From Isoetes taiwanensis (lineage: Eukaryota > Streptophyta > Lycopodiopsida > Isoetales > Isoetaceae), in assembly GCA_021234155.1 (NCBI GenBank), contig JAJEKV010000092.1:3420561-3484560 (forward strand): a stretch of DNA of 64,000 nt, read 5' to 3'. Position 1 is the first letter of the stretch. The number at the start of each line of letters is the position of its first letter. A program made the position numbers and the translations under genes. Shown piece after piece: positions 1 through 11,488 of this stretch. The notes beneath the pieces are model-generated. The model ran no database searches. It was not told the DNA's origin and saw only the letters and a list, made by a program, of their open reading frames with translations.

Positions 1-1555
1 GCAAGGAGTTTATCAATTTTGACCTTGACACTGTCACGGTAATTGGGGTTGAGCCGGTACTGTCGTTGCTAGACAGGACGTGCATCTGGTTTGGTAGGAA
101 TGGTGAGTTCCCCCAAGTTTTTGTTGATACCCCGAAGATCTTTATAGCTCCAGGCAAAAATATGTTTGAACTTTTTGAAGAGCGTGATGGCACGTGCTCG
201 ATAGGTAGTCGGGAGATTGGCAGCAAGACGGACAGGTTGATTGTTGCCAACGTCCACTATCTCCACTTCAGGAGTCTGAATGTGTGGAACGACTTCCATG
301 TCTTGAACAATATGAGCAGGAGGTTGGAACATGACAGGATGAGCTGCATTCTGCGTGGTGAAAAAAAATGGTTGCTGAGCATCATCAAGCACTGGTTGCT
401 TCATGACGGCATGTACATCCACCATGTCGGGACGAAGGTCTGTATCTGAAAAATGATCGATGCGTTGGATGCGATTGCAAGGAGCTAGGCAGGGGTCGAG
501 TAAAGCAGACACAGCCTGGTCCTGATCGAGAGTCATCTCTCCCCAAGGATCAGCATATTCAGGGTAGGATGACAGAGGCAGACTCGCAGGGGAAGCCTGA
601 ACATGATAGATGTTTTGAGCTTCGTCAGAATCAGTGTCGGAGAGAGAAGGTTCAGCATGTTCGACTGAGATGATCTTGCCGGTTTCCAAATCCATGGTGT
701 CATTGAGATGACCGTCTGTAATGAGGAGCTGGTCCGTGGCCCAGTAATGGATGCTTGCTTGACGTGCCGACCAACATTTCATAATCACCTGGATCTTCCC
801 CAGCCTTCCAAACACTGAATTCCAAGGGGAATCTGAGGTCGCCTATATTGATGTGAAGAAGAGGCGTGATGCTCTGAGGGCGTGTGATATGGCCATTAGC
901 CAATTTGATGTCATATGGGGCACGGTAAAGTTGTTTAATGCCCATTTGCTTACAGAGCTTATCAGTGATAAGATTGACAGCACTACCCCCGTCAATTTGA
1001 ACATGGTTGACTTGTTGATTGCCCACCGTGGCATGTACCGTGGGTGTGGAGGTAGCGACAGCCCCAACCAGAACCGTGGGAAGGGGCAACTGGTCCTTGA
1101 GAGCAGGGACACAGTTTCAAGATGGTTGCTAAACTCAAGGGAATCTTGATTTTGGCGAGCTCTTCCTGGAGTTCCAAGGGAACATGAGAAAATGGATCGG
1201 CGGGATCCAAGGGAGCAGGAGACGGTGGCAATGAAGCAGCAACTTCTTTGAGAAGCTCCACCTCAGCAGCAATGTTAGGATATTGCTGAGAGCGTGGAGT
1301 GTGAGATGACGGAGGTGCGGCATGACGCTGTTGAGCTCTGGTGGTGGCGTGTACATTAGCCAGTGTTCGTCCTTCAGCAGCCTGCATGAGGTTGAGGATG
1401 CTTTGTCTGACTTTGGGCATGACATGAGGCATGAGTTTATCCAGATCTGGGGCAAAGTGAACCTTTTTTTCCTCTGCATGAGGGATCGTGTCAACTGCAA
1501 AAGCAGGTTACGTATCATGAGGAAGGATGGTCAAGGGGCGTGATGCCCTGGTCTT
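1..1555 (-). mobile_element. Ty3/gypsy retrotransposon fragment: post-gag linker, protease, start of reverse transcriptase
   Basis: Minus-strand pol remnant in at least three frames. From right to left it encodes a linker (about 1432-1135), an aspartic protease around 1040-800 with the active-site motif VQIDGGSAVNL and the flap-side stretch YEMLVG, and then the lead-in to RT containing FAWSYKDLRGI near 120. DGGS in place of DTGA, followed by an FAWSYxDxxGI block, is typical of non-chromoviral plant Ty3/gypsy elements. A frameshift near 780 separates the protease from the following WATDQLL segment, so it is dead. It runs off the left edge. At about 1555 it abuts ABCB coding sequence on the other strand. 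Its complementary part, gag, appears at 57.3-59.5 kb on the same strand. Confidence 0.85.
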
Positions 1556-1981
1556 ACTGGTGACATAGATAAGGCACATCATAATGCAACCATGGTAGCA
1601 GGAGAAGCTCTCAGCAATATCAGTCTTGTGGCAGCATTCAATGCCGAAAGAAAAGTGATGCAGTTGTTTGCCAATGAGTTTAGAGATAAAAAAAAAAAAA
1701 AAACTAGTTTCATTAGAGGACAGATAGCTGGTGCAAGATTTGTTTGTTTTTCCATTGTGTACATCCATCAGGAATCCTTAAGAGCATATCTGCATGGAGA
1801 TGGGGAAGAAGCTATGCTTCTTAGGATGATCATGGTGGTGAAAATAACTAAAGATATCGCTCGTGACATGAATTACATGCATTCTCAAGGGATTGTACAT
1901 AGAAGTTTGATGTTTGATGATGTAGCTGTCAAGATTACAGATTTTGGAGTTGTCTGCCTAGAATCTTGGTGCGGGCATTAG
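1556..1981 (+). pseudogene. ABCB transporter 3' exon fragment fused to a Raf-like kinase fragment
   Basis: The reading frame begins with GDIDKAHHNATMVAGEALSN, the cytoplasmic-loop segment of plant ABCB1/19-type auxin or drug exporters (second transmembrane domain), and continues through VAAFNAERKVMQLFANEFRD and RGQIAGARF. It then passes without a stop into a protein-kinase segment: ESLRAYLH, KDIARDMNYMHSQGIVHR and VKITDFGVVCLES, as in Raf-like MAPKKKs. The catalytic loop reads HRSLMF where HRDLKS is expected, so the catalytic Asp is lost; DFG is kept. A run of 15 A lies inside the ABCB part. The frame stops at 1981. This is a chimeric relic. The ABCB part begins almost where the ABCB fragment near 57.3 kb stops. 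Confidence 0.82.
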
Positions 1982-2139
1982 ATCTTGAGACATGCTTCTG
2001 GATGTGCCCATGTTGCAAACATGCCAAAGGCTCTACGAAGTTCTGAACTTGTGACAAACCAGTCATCACAAATCCAAGTGCACGAATCATAAGGAGATGA
2101 CTAGTTGTATTTTCAAGGATTAGGTGTGTAATCTGTATA

Positions 2140-2385
2140 TATTCCAGAATACACTTCGCCTTTTCACAAAAGCTAAGTGTATCCTTGAGACAAAAGTCAA
2201 ATTGTATTCTAGAATACACTTTCCCTTCTAAGAAAATCAAAAGTGTACTCTGGAGTATATTTTGCCTTCTAAGAAAAACAAAAGTGTATTTTAGAATACA
2301 TTACCTTTTCACAAAAGCTAAAGTGTATTCCAGAATACACTTTAGCCCTTCAAAGAGTTGCAAATGTGTATTTTGGAATAAGAAT
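2140..2385. repeat. Degenerate array of TTCnnGAA-centred palindromes
   Basis: At least five copies of a palindrome close to AGTGTATTCTAGAATACACT occur here at roughly 35-65 bp spacing (centres near 2151, 2211, 2254, 2297 and 2332). They are separated by related spacers that repeat CCTTTTCACAAAAGC or CCTTCTAAGAAAA. The dyad core TTCnnGAA resembles a heat-shock element half-site pair, but the spacers repeat too, so a decayed tandem satellite is the simpler reading. No gene is seen directly downstream. Confidence 0.6.
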
Positions 2386-2719
2386 TTGGCTATTGCATTG
2401 TGGTAGATACATACACTGTACTTCACACATCTACCTGTCCATAATTATCTCTATGAGATCTGGAATACAGCTTCTGCGATCAGAATAGAAGGCGTTGGGT
2501 CTGACGACTAAAGTTGTGAAAATGGTTTACGCAGCTAAGTCACTCAAATTTCCTTTTTAAAGGTAGGCCATGGTCCATTCTCTTTTTCTATGTGAAGTGG
2601 AATAGGACTTGTCCAAACAGACTGGACTAGTATATTTCGGAATAACATTTTGTATTCTTAAATAGCAAATGCATAATAGTAAAGTAAGTTGCTTACATGT
2701 CCCCAATATTTTACAGTTG

Positions 2720-3210
2720 TTGAAGATGGTTAATCGCGTCGTGAACAAACTTCCACCACCTTTTATTGCGTCTAGTTCCTCTAGTTTGGAGGGAACACTT
2801 AGCTAGAACGTATTTTCTCCTGATATACATGCTTTTCCGATTCCTACCTCGATAACATCCTTGTTGCTCCTCGAAGACACTCCGAGTCCAGCAATCAGTA
2901 GACTGCCACCACCTTTCCACCCCTCATCAAGTCCAGTAAGAAGTAGGTTTGCCCATCCCTTCATTGCATCACCATCTATATGTAGCAGGCTTCCACCACC
3001 TTGTTCCATCCCCCAAAACTACACAGGCTCCACCTCAACAGGTGATTCAGAATAGGCTACCTCCACCTTTCGTAGTTTCTCCTGCTTCAAGTAGACATAT
3101 AAGGATTGCAGCACGCTCAGAAGACTGCAAGATTCTCCATAACTTCTTCACCACGACTTCAATACAAATGAGGACGATGTTGGAGCACCCACGCCTCTTC
3201 ACATAACTGT
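2720..3210. repeat. Low-complexity segment with repeated CTTCCACCACCTT blocks
   Basis: The block CTTCCACCACCTT or a close variant recurs near 2750, 2910, 2990 and 3060, at spacings of about 70-160 bp. In one plus frame it reads as repeated RLPPPF or RLPPP motifs in a Pro/Ser-rich peptide (2861-3206). There are no start, splice or domain signals that I can defend. It may be a remnant of a proline-rich coding repeat. Confidence 0.4.
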
Positions 3211-3876
3211 TGTGACACATGGGTTTGCAGAATTCCAGTCCGCTGTAAGAGAGATGTTTGCAAGAACTCCTTATCAAAATGTTGCAACAACATCTTATGG
3301 CCCATCACCTTCATTTAACATTGCGCTTCTGACTTATCCAGGTACAGCTTCATGTAGTCTGTTTTCCTCTAGAAATACACCACTAAGTATAGAGGAGGTC
3401 ACCCCTATAGTAGAACTCTCATCAGAAGATGAAAACACTAACGAGGAGCAATGATATTACATATTCTCCAGCTAGTCCTCCAAGAAATTCAAGGTGGTTT
3501 TTAGCTTGAGAGCATGCTCCTCTGTAAGAAGAAGAAACCCTATGGATGAACAAAAAATGAGGAGACTTCTAATAACTAAATGCTGCTCATTGGGTTGCAT
3601 CAACAGACTCAACATGACTAAACTATGTGCAGTTAGAGACAATTACAGTTCAATGACATTGGCAGACTAGAATGCCTACTTGGCTTATCATGTAAGACCA
3701 AGATGCCACACCTTCTTGCGCTACATTAACCATGAACAAGTCTGTCAGAAATGCTTTATGGTTGTCCACTAATTAGGATCCACTAGAATATCATGAATAC
3801 ATAGAAGACTGGATAAAAACCCAGCAATTGATGATCACTAGCTGTTACAATGCACGCCCTAGCTGTTGTGTCGTAG

Positions 3877-5845
3877 ATGGAGAAATATTTTAGAGAAACA
3901 TGTGAAACGTTGCCTAACTGCAACATGTATCGTTTGATTAACAATATCAGGAAAAAAGATGTCTTCCAAGAATACAAAGAGATTTGCATTCAGTCTCAAC
4001 ATATCTCTTACTCGCACTTCACTAGACTGTGGAAAAATGAGTTCGGTCTTGTGAAAATTCCCAGAAGACATCGAATTTCTATTTGTTCAAGATGTGCAGA
4101 ATTAAAGAGTCAACGAGAAACTGCAAAGATAGAGGTCAAAAGAAGTAAGTTAAAGTTCTTTAATCTCACACTTGCTTCAAAGAATTATTTTGATATGATT
4201 TCTTCAACAAATATTATGCAATAGAACCTTGCTAGACACCGTGAACAACAAGTGACCGAGAGAAGGAAGCTTGCCAAGCTCAGGAAAAAAGCTCTTGAAC
4301 ATCCACTGCAATATATATGTATGTTGTAATTGAGGAAATTGATAAAAAAAGACAACTCTACCTCATTTCTTGAATATTCCTAAAGATGTGACAGAGGAAT
4401 GCTTTGTTAAGGTCCACCTTGTAGGAGCTATATTCTTCAAAGAATCTAAAGTACAAAGTATTTTTAACGTATCCAAACTTGCATGGTGACCCGAACCTCA
4501 CAATTACAATTCTTAACGGGTGATGTGCGAGCAAAAGCAATTACCACCAATGTTGTACCTCTAACTTGACAATACTACCAGGGAGAACAAGAATCAAACA
4601 CTCTTTGCTTATTGTGCCATGCTAGTGGAGCTATAGATATTCAGAAATGTAAAGCTCGAATTTTACTTGTAGGGCACACTCATGATCAAATAGATCAGAT
4701 GTTCAGCAAATTTTCCGTGCGCCTTAGAAGGAAGGAGGCTTTTTGTCTTCCTACTTTAATTCGAATCATTGAAGACTCTTACACTCCCATACCAATTGTT
4801 GAACTCTAAAGGAGACTGATGATTTTAGAGAATTTGTTTTCTCTACGTGTTCCCATAGAGATCAAGCTGTCAACAAGTTGAATGATCTCACGTTTCAACA
4901 CCACATCAAGTTTTACTTAAAGAATAGAGAAAGCTTTTTACAGGGGAAGAAGTACACCACAACTAAAGACTGGAGTCCACCAGAGGGGTTGCGCTTCCTC
5001 AAATCTGTTCCAGACACTTACTTGGTACAACGCGTTGAGCAACTTCCTCTCAAAAATTCAAAACAGTCAAAGCAAAAAAAAAAGTACCTTCAGTGACATT
5101 CTTAAAAGCCATTGAAAATGGAACTTCCTCGGGCTTTAAGTTCTTCTTAGAAGAAGATCAGATGTGGTGGAGAAATTTCTTTCTTGAACAAAAAATTGTT
5201 ATTCAAAACCTAGCTCTAAGGCATTTGCAAGAACCTTTTTAGTGGCCTAACATCTTCCATCAACCCCAGAACCAGCAGGTCCAAGGATGCTACAATAACA
5301 CTTGCAGTAGAGGAGGACAAGGACCGAGTCATGTACCTCAGACCAAGACGCAGAAATGAGCCTCTAGATAATATCATAGAAATTGTCAAAGGTATGCTGA
5401 TTGCTCTTCCGTTTGAGGAGGATGACAAAGGTCGACCTTTTTGGATTGCGAAAGTACTTGATACAGTCAAGAAGGAAGTCTTATTGACTAAACTCAAGAT
5501 TCATTGCTTGCTACATGTTCAAAAGATGCTTTTGAAGGTAGGTATGAGTTAGAAATGAGAACTCAAGGAAAGGGGAGAAAGTCCAATGGATTGTAGGAAT
5601 GAGCTAAACCTACGGGAAGTGAGTATATTGTGCTATGATTTCAAATTGAAATCGTCTATGCCAGAGGACGATCAATTTGCTTAAGGAGACTTGTAATTAC
5701 GAGGAAGAGGATGAAGAAGGGAGTGGTTGTGGCAATGCTTCACCGTTTGTTGATAGTGACGAGAAAGATAACTCAAGCACGTCTTCAAGCGACAGTGAAA
5801 GAAATGAAGGCGATGAAGATGGCATAAATGAATACGTGACGTGAT
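3877..5845 (+). pseudogene. Broken gene of the DUF7869-like family
   Basis: Plus-strand pieces in several frames match one recurring protein architecture. 3877-4224 gives a segment with ICSRCAEL (CxxC) and basic helices. 4612-4809 gives LLVGHTHDQIDQMFSKFSVR, which resembles the hallmark HTHxxIDQxFS motif of a multicopy protein family (DUF7869) in plants and other eukaryotes, probably of transposon origin. 4878-5096 continues with DWSPPEGLRFLKSVPDTYLV. 5331-5552 has a GMLIALPFEEDDKGRPFWIA segment, and an acidic Ser/Glu/Asp tail ends with TGA near 5843. Stops and frameshifts separate every piece, so it is not functional. The family assignment is from memory of the motif. Confidence 0.6.
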
Positions 5846-7730
5846 CTCTCTCTCATCACTCCTCACACTTTTGTACATAACAGAGTCTTAAGAAAACACT
5901 GTAGATTTTGCATTTGGATATGAAGATTTTATCTTCAATTTTAAAAAACACTATAATTCTAGTTACAATCTTCACTTCAATTTTTTGTTAAATGTTATAT
6001 TCTCTTAAATTAGAGATTCTCTATAAAAACATACTTCAGGAAAATTCTAGTTCCAAGGAAAAGTGTCACTTTGACATAGTCAATTCTCTCTTTGCACAAA
6101 AAAAATAGTTTTTTTTTTTTTTTTTTTTTTTGGGGGGAGGGAGGACATACAATTTTATGTCCCTTTTTTTCCTCATTTTAGCCCCTTCTTTTGTAAAAAA
6201 AATAAGGGAATCTTTGAGAAATATTTCTTTTGCTTCCGTTTCGATGATTTGCTCCCATTTAGTACGCAATGGTATTTTCTTTCTATACGCAGCAATTCTC
6301 CACTTCCAACTTGAATATTTCTTGAGCTTGCTTAAGATTTTTGAGGAGATCAGTAGATTGCACTATTGATCTCTCAGCTCTACTATCAAATACAATAGCA
6401 TCATCATTTTTGTTAGCTTCAGAAGTTTTATCAATATAAAGGCTAAATTTTACCTTATTCTTATCTTCTGCTTCATTTTTCTCTGATCTCTCATACATAT
6501 ACTGTAAAACATTGTTTCTTTCTACATCCACAATTCTAAAGGTCAAAAGCAACAGAATCCAAATACGGTCAATCAAAGAATCTTACATGACTTACCTGGA
6601 AATATGGTCCTTTTACTTGAGGACGATGGTCTTCGAGATGGGCATAATGTTTCAGCCTTTCAGACCGAGAGTCCTTCCACCATATCTTTATATGCCGCAA
6701 AGGGCCTACCTTTCAAACTTTCAATGGCGAACTTTCAATGGAAAGCTTCTACTTGAAAGACTTAAAAAATGTGGCGGCGTGACATGCTCTTGGATTTTGT
6801 AGTAAAGGCTCATAGAGCATTTGCTGGTGATCTCGCATCGTTCGATAAGTTCCAGTGGTGGGTGCTGCGGTGGGATGCATGCCAGTTTGCCCGGTCTGAA
6901 CAGGGGCAACTGGTTCAATCAGCAACATAGGGGACAGGCAAAATGACTGGCCACACCAAGTATAGGGCAGTCATCAAGTATATTCGAGTATATTCTAGCA
7001 TATATCCAGGATATCCCACATCACCACATGAACGAGGGCTTGCCATAAGGTTCCCAAAAGATCTTTTTTTTTACGAAGGTCCTAATTTAGATCTTTTTTT
7101 TGTGGGCCTTCTTTTTCTGGCCCGATGGATTGGGGCCAATGAACGGCTGTCCGGTTTTGGCGAGAAGGATAGGGCGGATGAACTGGCCGCAGATGAGGCT
7201 ATGCTTGCTGGTCCGACATATTTTTGCTCCTGCAGTTCTTTCTCTTATATGCTTATGTTTCAGATGCAAAGCCTGCTTGCTTCGGGTTTTGGACTGACCG
7301 CAAATCCTACCTGCTTCAGATGCTATTATGCCTGCCGGATTCGTCTGCATATTCAAACCTTGGGCTGTTCTTGCTCTCACAAAGAAGTTTAGATTCAAGA
7401 CTTCAATTTTAAAGAGGGCAGTCTCGATTGCTGGAAGAGTATTCCTCATGGTACCTATTACCTAATGGTTCCTGAAATCTATTTTGTCCAGGTTTTGGCA
7501 TATCCAATCCTGGAGCTGGTTTGGTTTCAGCGAGGTTGAACTCTCCAGCAAGCAGGTCTGGTGCAGGGCCATAGAACTACGAATTTGGCACGCTGATTCT
7601 TCAAACGTATTTCTTATTTCTTTGTGCATGTATTTGTACATTTTCTATTTGTGGCGAACCTGATTTTTTTGCAGAGCGAAATGGAACAGGGCTTTCTTGA
7701 AGAGCAATTGGAAAGTTTCTTGAAAAGGGT
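5846..7730. other. Intergenic stretch without a recognisable gene
   Basis: The stretch holds a poly-T run (about 6111-6131) followed by a G run, and AT-rich sequence. Open frames here (for example 6283-6576 minus and 6943-7392 plus) have no domain, splice or composition signal that I can support. Confidence 0.5.
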
Positions 7731-7925
7731 GATTCGGTCGCAAATGGCGATGGTGTTGCACCGTTTCTTGTCATTAAATCAGATGTTTGTATGCTTCTTA
7801 TGTGTAAGTGGTTGGTATTACCGGGGTTCGACTCCCCGGCTAGTAAATCTTCTGTATAGCTGGTTGGTCCGTATTTGTTGCTGCAGTTTCTTATTTCGGA
7901 TTTCGTTCCAAATTTGTGTACAGCT

Positions 7926-8021
7926 GATTCTGTTGTTGCTTGTACCTCTGGATGTTTGATTCTGTTGTTGCTTGTACCTCTGGATGTTTGATTCTGTTGT
8001 TGCTTCCAGCTCCGGATGTTT
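7926..8021 (+). repeat. 32-bp tandem repeat, three copies
   Basis: Three head-to-tail 32-bp units start at 7926, 7958 and 7990, each beginning GATTCTGTTGTTGCTT and ending GGATGTTT. The first two are identical; the third differs at a few positions (CCAGCTCC for GTACCTCT). They lie inside the SINE. Confidence 0.95.
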
Positions 8022-8106
8022 GTTGCTTCACCGGAGCTTTTCAGATTGAAGCTTTGGGCCATTCCAATGCTTTGGGATGCTGCCTAGTGGCGTGACGTTA
8101 AAATAC

Positions 8107-8129
8107 TATCTATCTATCTATCTATCTAT
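8107..8129 (+). repeat. (TATC)n microsatellite
   Basis: About six TATC units form the 3' tail of the SINE. Confidence 0.95.
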
Positions 8130-9470
8130 TTGCACGTCCTTGTGTATTTATTCGTATTTAACAAATCCAATGGTTTATAACACAAGATAAGGTATGGGTT
8201 AGAGATAATGGGTTAGAGAGATAAGGTATGGGCTTGCCATTAGGGGCAACCCAATAATGAAAAAGACATGTTTGAAACTTGTGACAACATATTGTCTTGG
8301 CGTAATTTTAATTTTCTTATTGAAGCCGGGCCATAAATTTCACAAATTAGGACTGTTCAAATAAAGCCACACACTATAAAGCCACACACTATCCTTTAAC
8401 TGCTTTTCCTAAAATCTAAAGCCTGCATGGAGAGCTTCCACGCCTCATTTTTCTTTGGTGGGAAGACATGGGCACTCATAATGCGGTTGCCGTTTGCAAG
8501 GAGAAAAATGAAATTGATGTTAAAGAAGAGCATCTGCTAGCACAAAAAGGGTGCTTTTTATTGCCTCATATTCATATCCTCGTTGTGAAGTTGAAGATTC
8601 AGGTGCCATAAAGTCAAAAGTCGTCTTCTTGTTATCTTTCCTATTGCATTGTCTGATTGATTTTGGGTTTAAAATCCCTGGAACATGTTCTCTAAGTCCT
8701 CTGCATCTGGAGAAAAGAAACGGCTCTCTTCAGATTCTGCTTCAAAGATTTGATGTCTCTCCAGCAATGTCATTTTAACGCGATCTTGTATTAGAAGAAA
8801 AAAAACAAGATACAATATACAATTCTGCTCAAAAGTGAACATAGGGTCATCCATGCAACATCATTTAACAATAGGATTAAGAAAAATAATGAAATTCAAA
8901 CTCTGTGTCCTGCTAAAGACTTGATAGCCTGTTTAAACAATCTTCAAATGGTGAACTTCGTGATTAACAGTACCTTCTCAGTCACAATACAGCAAAATGT
9001 GTCAACGAGGAGAATAAGAACTTGGTTGTCGTGTCATCAATGACAAGCTCCCAGCCTGTAGGTGGCGTCATGATTATGCAATTTTCATATTTTGTTTGCA
9101 AATCCTTCAGGTTTGCCTTACTCGCGCGTAGTGTGACTGTGTTCATTGTGAGGCAGTTTGTCTTCCAAACTGACATAGCACAAACAAAGGTGCCGTCCAA
9201 ATATGACTGAGTCTTTAACATGCAAGTGCCACCTCCTTATTTTTTAAGAATTTGCCATCCAATGTGCAGAGGCCCATGTCACCAAACATATGGCAGCCAC
9301 CAATGGGAAAAGAAATGGTTATGAAGAGTGGCTACAAAATCAATATATTTCCCAAGCACATGAAAATCTAACTCCTGCTTATGGTTCGCTTAAACAGTCT
9401 TTCATATAGTGCAACAGCATAAACAATTATCTCTTTTACGGTGTTTGAAATAATCAGGTCAGACCAGAGT
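8130..9470. other. Intergenic; probable 3' flank of the ARO gene
   Basis: AT-rich sequence with no gene recognised. Short frames at 8551-8778 and 8982-9221 lack domain matches. The part next to 9473 probably includes the ARO 3' untranslated region. Confidence 0.4.
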
Positions 9471-9472
9471 CC

Positions 9473-11488
9473 TCAGTAATAAGTACCCATTTCTAAGTCG
9501 TAATGACCACCCCGGCTATCACTTTGGTATAATTCAAGCTTTTCTATTGCCGTTGAAACTAAGTTCTCCATATCAGGTATCTGCATCAGGTGACTTGATC
9601 TTGTAGCCTGTTTTAAAGCGCTCAAAGCATCTGCTTTTTTCAGGGAATCATCATCCCCCGCATTCACAACAATATTACATAACAAGATCAAAGAAGGAAC
9701 TTGTGCAGGACCTTCGAACAAAACAAGTTGAACCAAATAAGATGCTCCATTGGCGTCTAATATTGCTTTAGAGTGCTGTTGACAAAGGAAATTATCCTTT
9801 TCTGTGAATTTTCCTAGGGCTATTGCAGCCTCTTTTTCAACTTCATAATTGTTAGATGCTAGCTGAGCAGTAATTGTATGTACCACCTTGACCTCCTTTG
9901 CAGGAAATATTCTTGCAATGCATCCAATTGCCTTTAAACAACATACTTGCAGCTCTGGTTCTCCTGTTTCAATGACTCTTAGTAACTGTTCTACAATGGC
10001 CCTCACAGATGGCGAGTTCATCTTAAATGCTGCCCTCTTTAACTCCTGGTCGTCTTCAGCTGCAGCTGCAATTTCCATGACTGCCATGATTGAGTTTTTC
10101 TGCACTTGTCTTGTTTCCTTCTCAATTAATTGTGCAAAACAAAGTAATGCTCTTGTGTCAGTAATAAATTTGCAATTCCTTACATTCTTAACTGCTAGTT
10201 TCCATAGTGCATGTGCCACTTCTGCCTTCATCTTGGATACAGTTTGTGCATCAACCTGCTCTCTTTCCTTTCTATTATAGTCCCTTTGAGAAACCCCAAG
10301 CATTGGTCTGCCATTTTCCCCACTGTTGCTTCTTGAATGATGGTGGTTAGGAGATGCCAAATAACTTGATGGAGCAGCATCAAATGGACCTTTTGGCTTC
10401 CCCTGAGGCCAATTACCAGAAGCTTTTGAAGGATCAGCCACTTTTTTCTCTAACCATGCTGGTTTTTCTGATCCAAACTTTCCATCATTTGTCTCAGCCT
10501 TATTTTGATATTCTTCCCAATTGTTTCCTACATTTGGTTGAGATCCAGCCTTGCTTTGGGCCACGCTCTTAACTATAGTGTGCATGGTTGGTGGAATCTG
10601 TGGTTTTGTTGGTTCTTCAATAGTATCATATGAAAGAAGTGTAACCAAATACCTTATGGCACCCCCAGCACCAAAAGCATTCTTGGCTTCTTGAGCTTCT
10701 GTATCGTGGTCAGCCATACGAGCTATTGCAGTTGCAACTTGTGTTTGCACCTTCATAGTCCCATCCGTAAGTATTTTGATAAAGGCCTGAACAGCTCCAG
10801 CTTTTACGATTTCGTGCACACGTTGTTGGTCACGAGCAAGTTCTCCAAGTGCTTTTGCAGCCTCCATTTGTCCAACAGGAGTTCCTTCTAAAAGAAGTTT
10901 CACTAAAGGTCCCAAGCCCCCCTCTTCTACTATAAACTTTGCATTTCTCTCGCTATCACATAATTTCACAAGTGTAGAAGCACCTTCTGCCCTCTCTTCA
11001 AGGGGCCCTGCTTGCACACGGGCAATCTGAACCCATATCAAGGATAGATTGGGATCATTTGCAGCTATTGGGGGTAACCCTGCATATACTGCATCCTCAC
11101 CACCAGCAGATATTGTAAGAAGCCAAATAAGATCCCCAATTGAATTTTCCAGCCATAAATTCACTCTTCGAAAATCAGTTCCAGATGTGATGGTCATAAC
11201 TCTCTTGATAATGCTGCTTTTTTTGCACTTCTTTACAAGCTCCAACGCTTTGTTAAGATTTTTCTCCACTTCCTCAGCAATCCGTCTAGTAGGATGCTCA
11301 TATAGCACACCTGCTGAACCTCCGGTAGATAATCTTACAGCTTTCCTCAGCAAATTCCCTAGCTTTTCAACACGCCTGTTAAGATCTGTACATTCTTGTT
11401 TAAACGAATCTGCTTGTTCTACAGCTTTTCTGATCTTGTCAGCAAGTTGTATGCAAGGTTTAAGTCCACCCTCCACCTTGTTTTCCAT
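9473..11488 (-). CDS. ARMADILLO REPEAT ONLY (ARO) family protein
   Basis: An uninterrupted 671-codon reading frame, close to the usual length of ARO proteins (Arabidopsis ARO1 is about 660). The N-terminal 150 residues form the helical ARO-type domain: KPCIQLADKIRKAVEQADSF, then LRKAVRLSTGGSAGVLYEHP and RRVNLWLENSIGDLIWLL. Armadillo repeats occupy about 150-295 (ERAEGASTLVKLC, VGQMEAAKALGELA, VQTQVATAIARMA) and about 415-650. A Ser/Asn/Lys/Pro-rich disordered linker of about 120 residues lies between them. ARO proteins act in polarised tip growth, probably as scaffolds controlling ROP GTPase and actin at the plasma membrane. The start ATG at 11488 precedes the conserved N-terminus, and no further in-frame coding is seen upstream. 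No stop or frameshift is visible, so I take it as functional. The single-exon structure fits the family. Confidence 0.95.
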   Translation of the reverse strand: MENKVEGGLKPCIQLADKIRKAVEQADSFKQECTDLNRRVEKLGNLLRKAVRLSTGGSAGVLYEHPTRRIAEEVEKNLNKALELVKKCKKSSIIKRVMTITSGTDFRRVNLWLENSIGDLIWLLTISAGGEDAVYAGLPPIAANDPNLSLIWVQIARVQAGPLEERAEGASTLVKLCDSERNAKFIVEEGGLGPLVKLLLEGTPVGQMEAAKALGELARDQQRVHEIVKAGAVQAFIKILTDGTMKVQTQVATAIARMADHDTEAQEAKNAFGAGGAIRYLVTLLSYDTIEEPTKPQIPPTMHTIVKSVAQSKAGSQPNVGNNWEEYQNKAETNDGKFGSEKPAWLEKKVADPSKASGNWPQGKPKGPFDAAPSSYLASPNHHHSRSNSGENGRPMLGVSQRDYNRKEREQVDAQTVSKMKAEVAHALWKLAVKNVRNCKFITDTRALLCFAQLIEKETRQVQKNSIMAVMEIAAAAEDDQELKRAAFKMNSPSVRAIVEQLLRVIETGEPELQVCCLKAIGCIARIFPAKEVKVVHTITAQLASNNYEVEKEAAIALGKFTEKDNFLCQQHSKAILDANGASYLVQLVLFEGPAQVPSLILLCNIVVNAGDDDSLKKADALSALKQATRSSHLMQIPDMENLVSTAIEKLELYQSDSRGGHYDLEMGTYY

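Larger units (their letters stand above)
7733..8129 (+). mobile_element. SINE with tRNA-like B box and (TATC)n tail
   Basis: A Pol III B-box match, GGTTCGACTCC, lies at 7823-7833, and a weak A-box-like TGGCGATGGTG lies about 75 bp upstream. The body contains a 32-bp tandem repeat, and the 3' end reads GTGACGTTAAAATACTATC followed by (TATC)n. Its last bases resemble the 3' end of the LINE at 55.8-56.9 kb (GTGGACGTTAAAA, then an ATTCT repeat), as expected for a SINE mobilised by that LINE family. The 5' boundary is estimated; I could not find a clear target-site duplication. Confidence 0.6.

Noticed and set aside
7800-7845. tRNA gene suggested by GGTTCGACTCC
   Set aside because: Only a B box is present; no cloverleaf, acceptor stem or anticodon arm can be drawn. 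Read as a SINE head.
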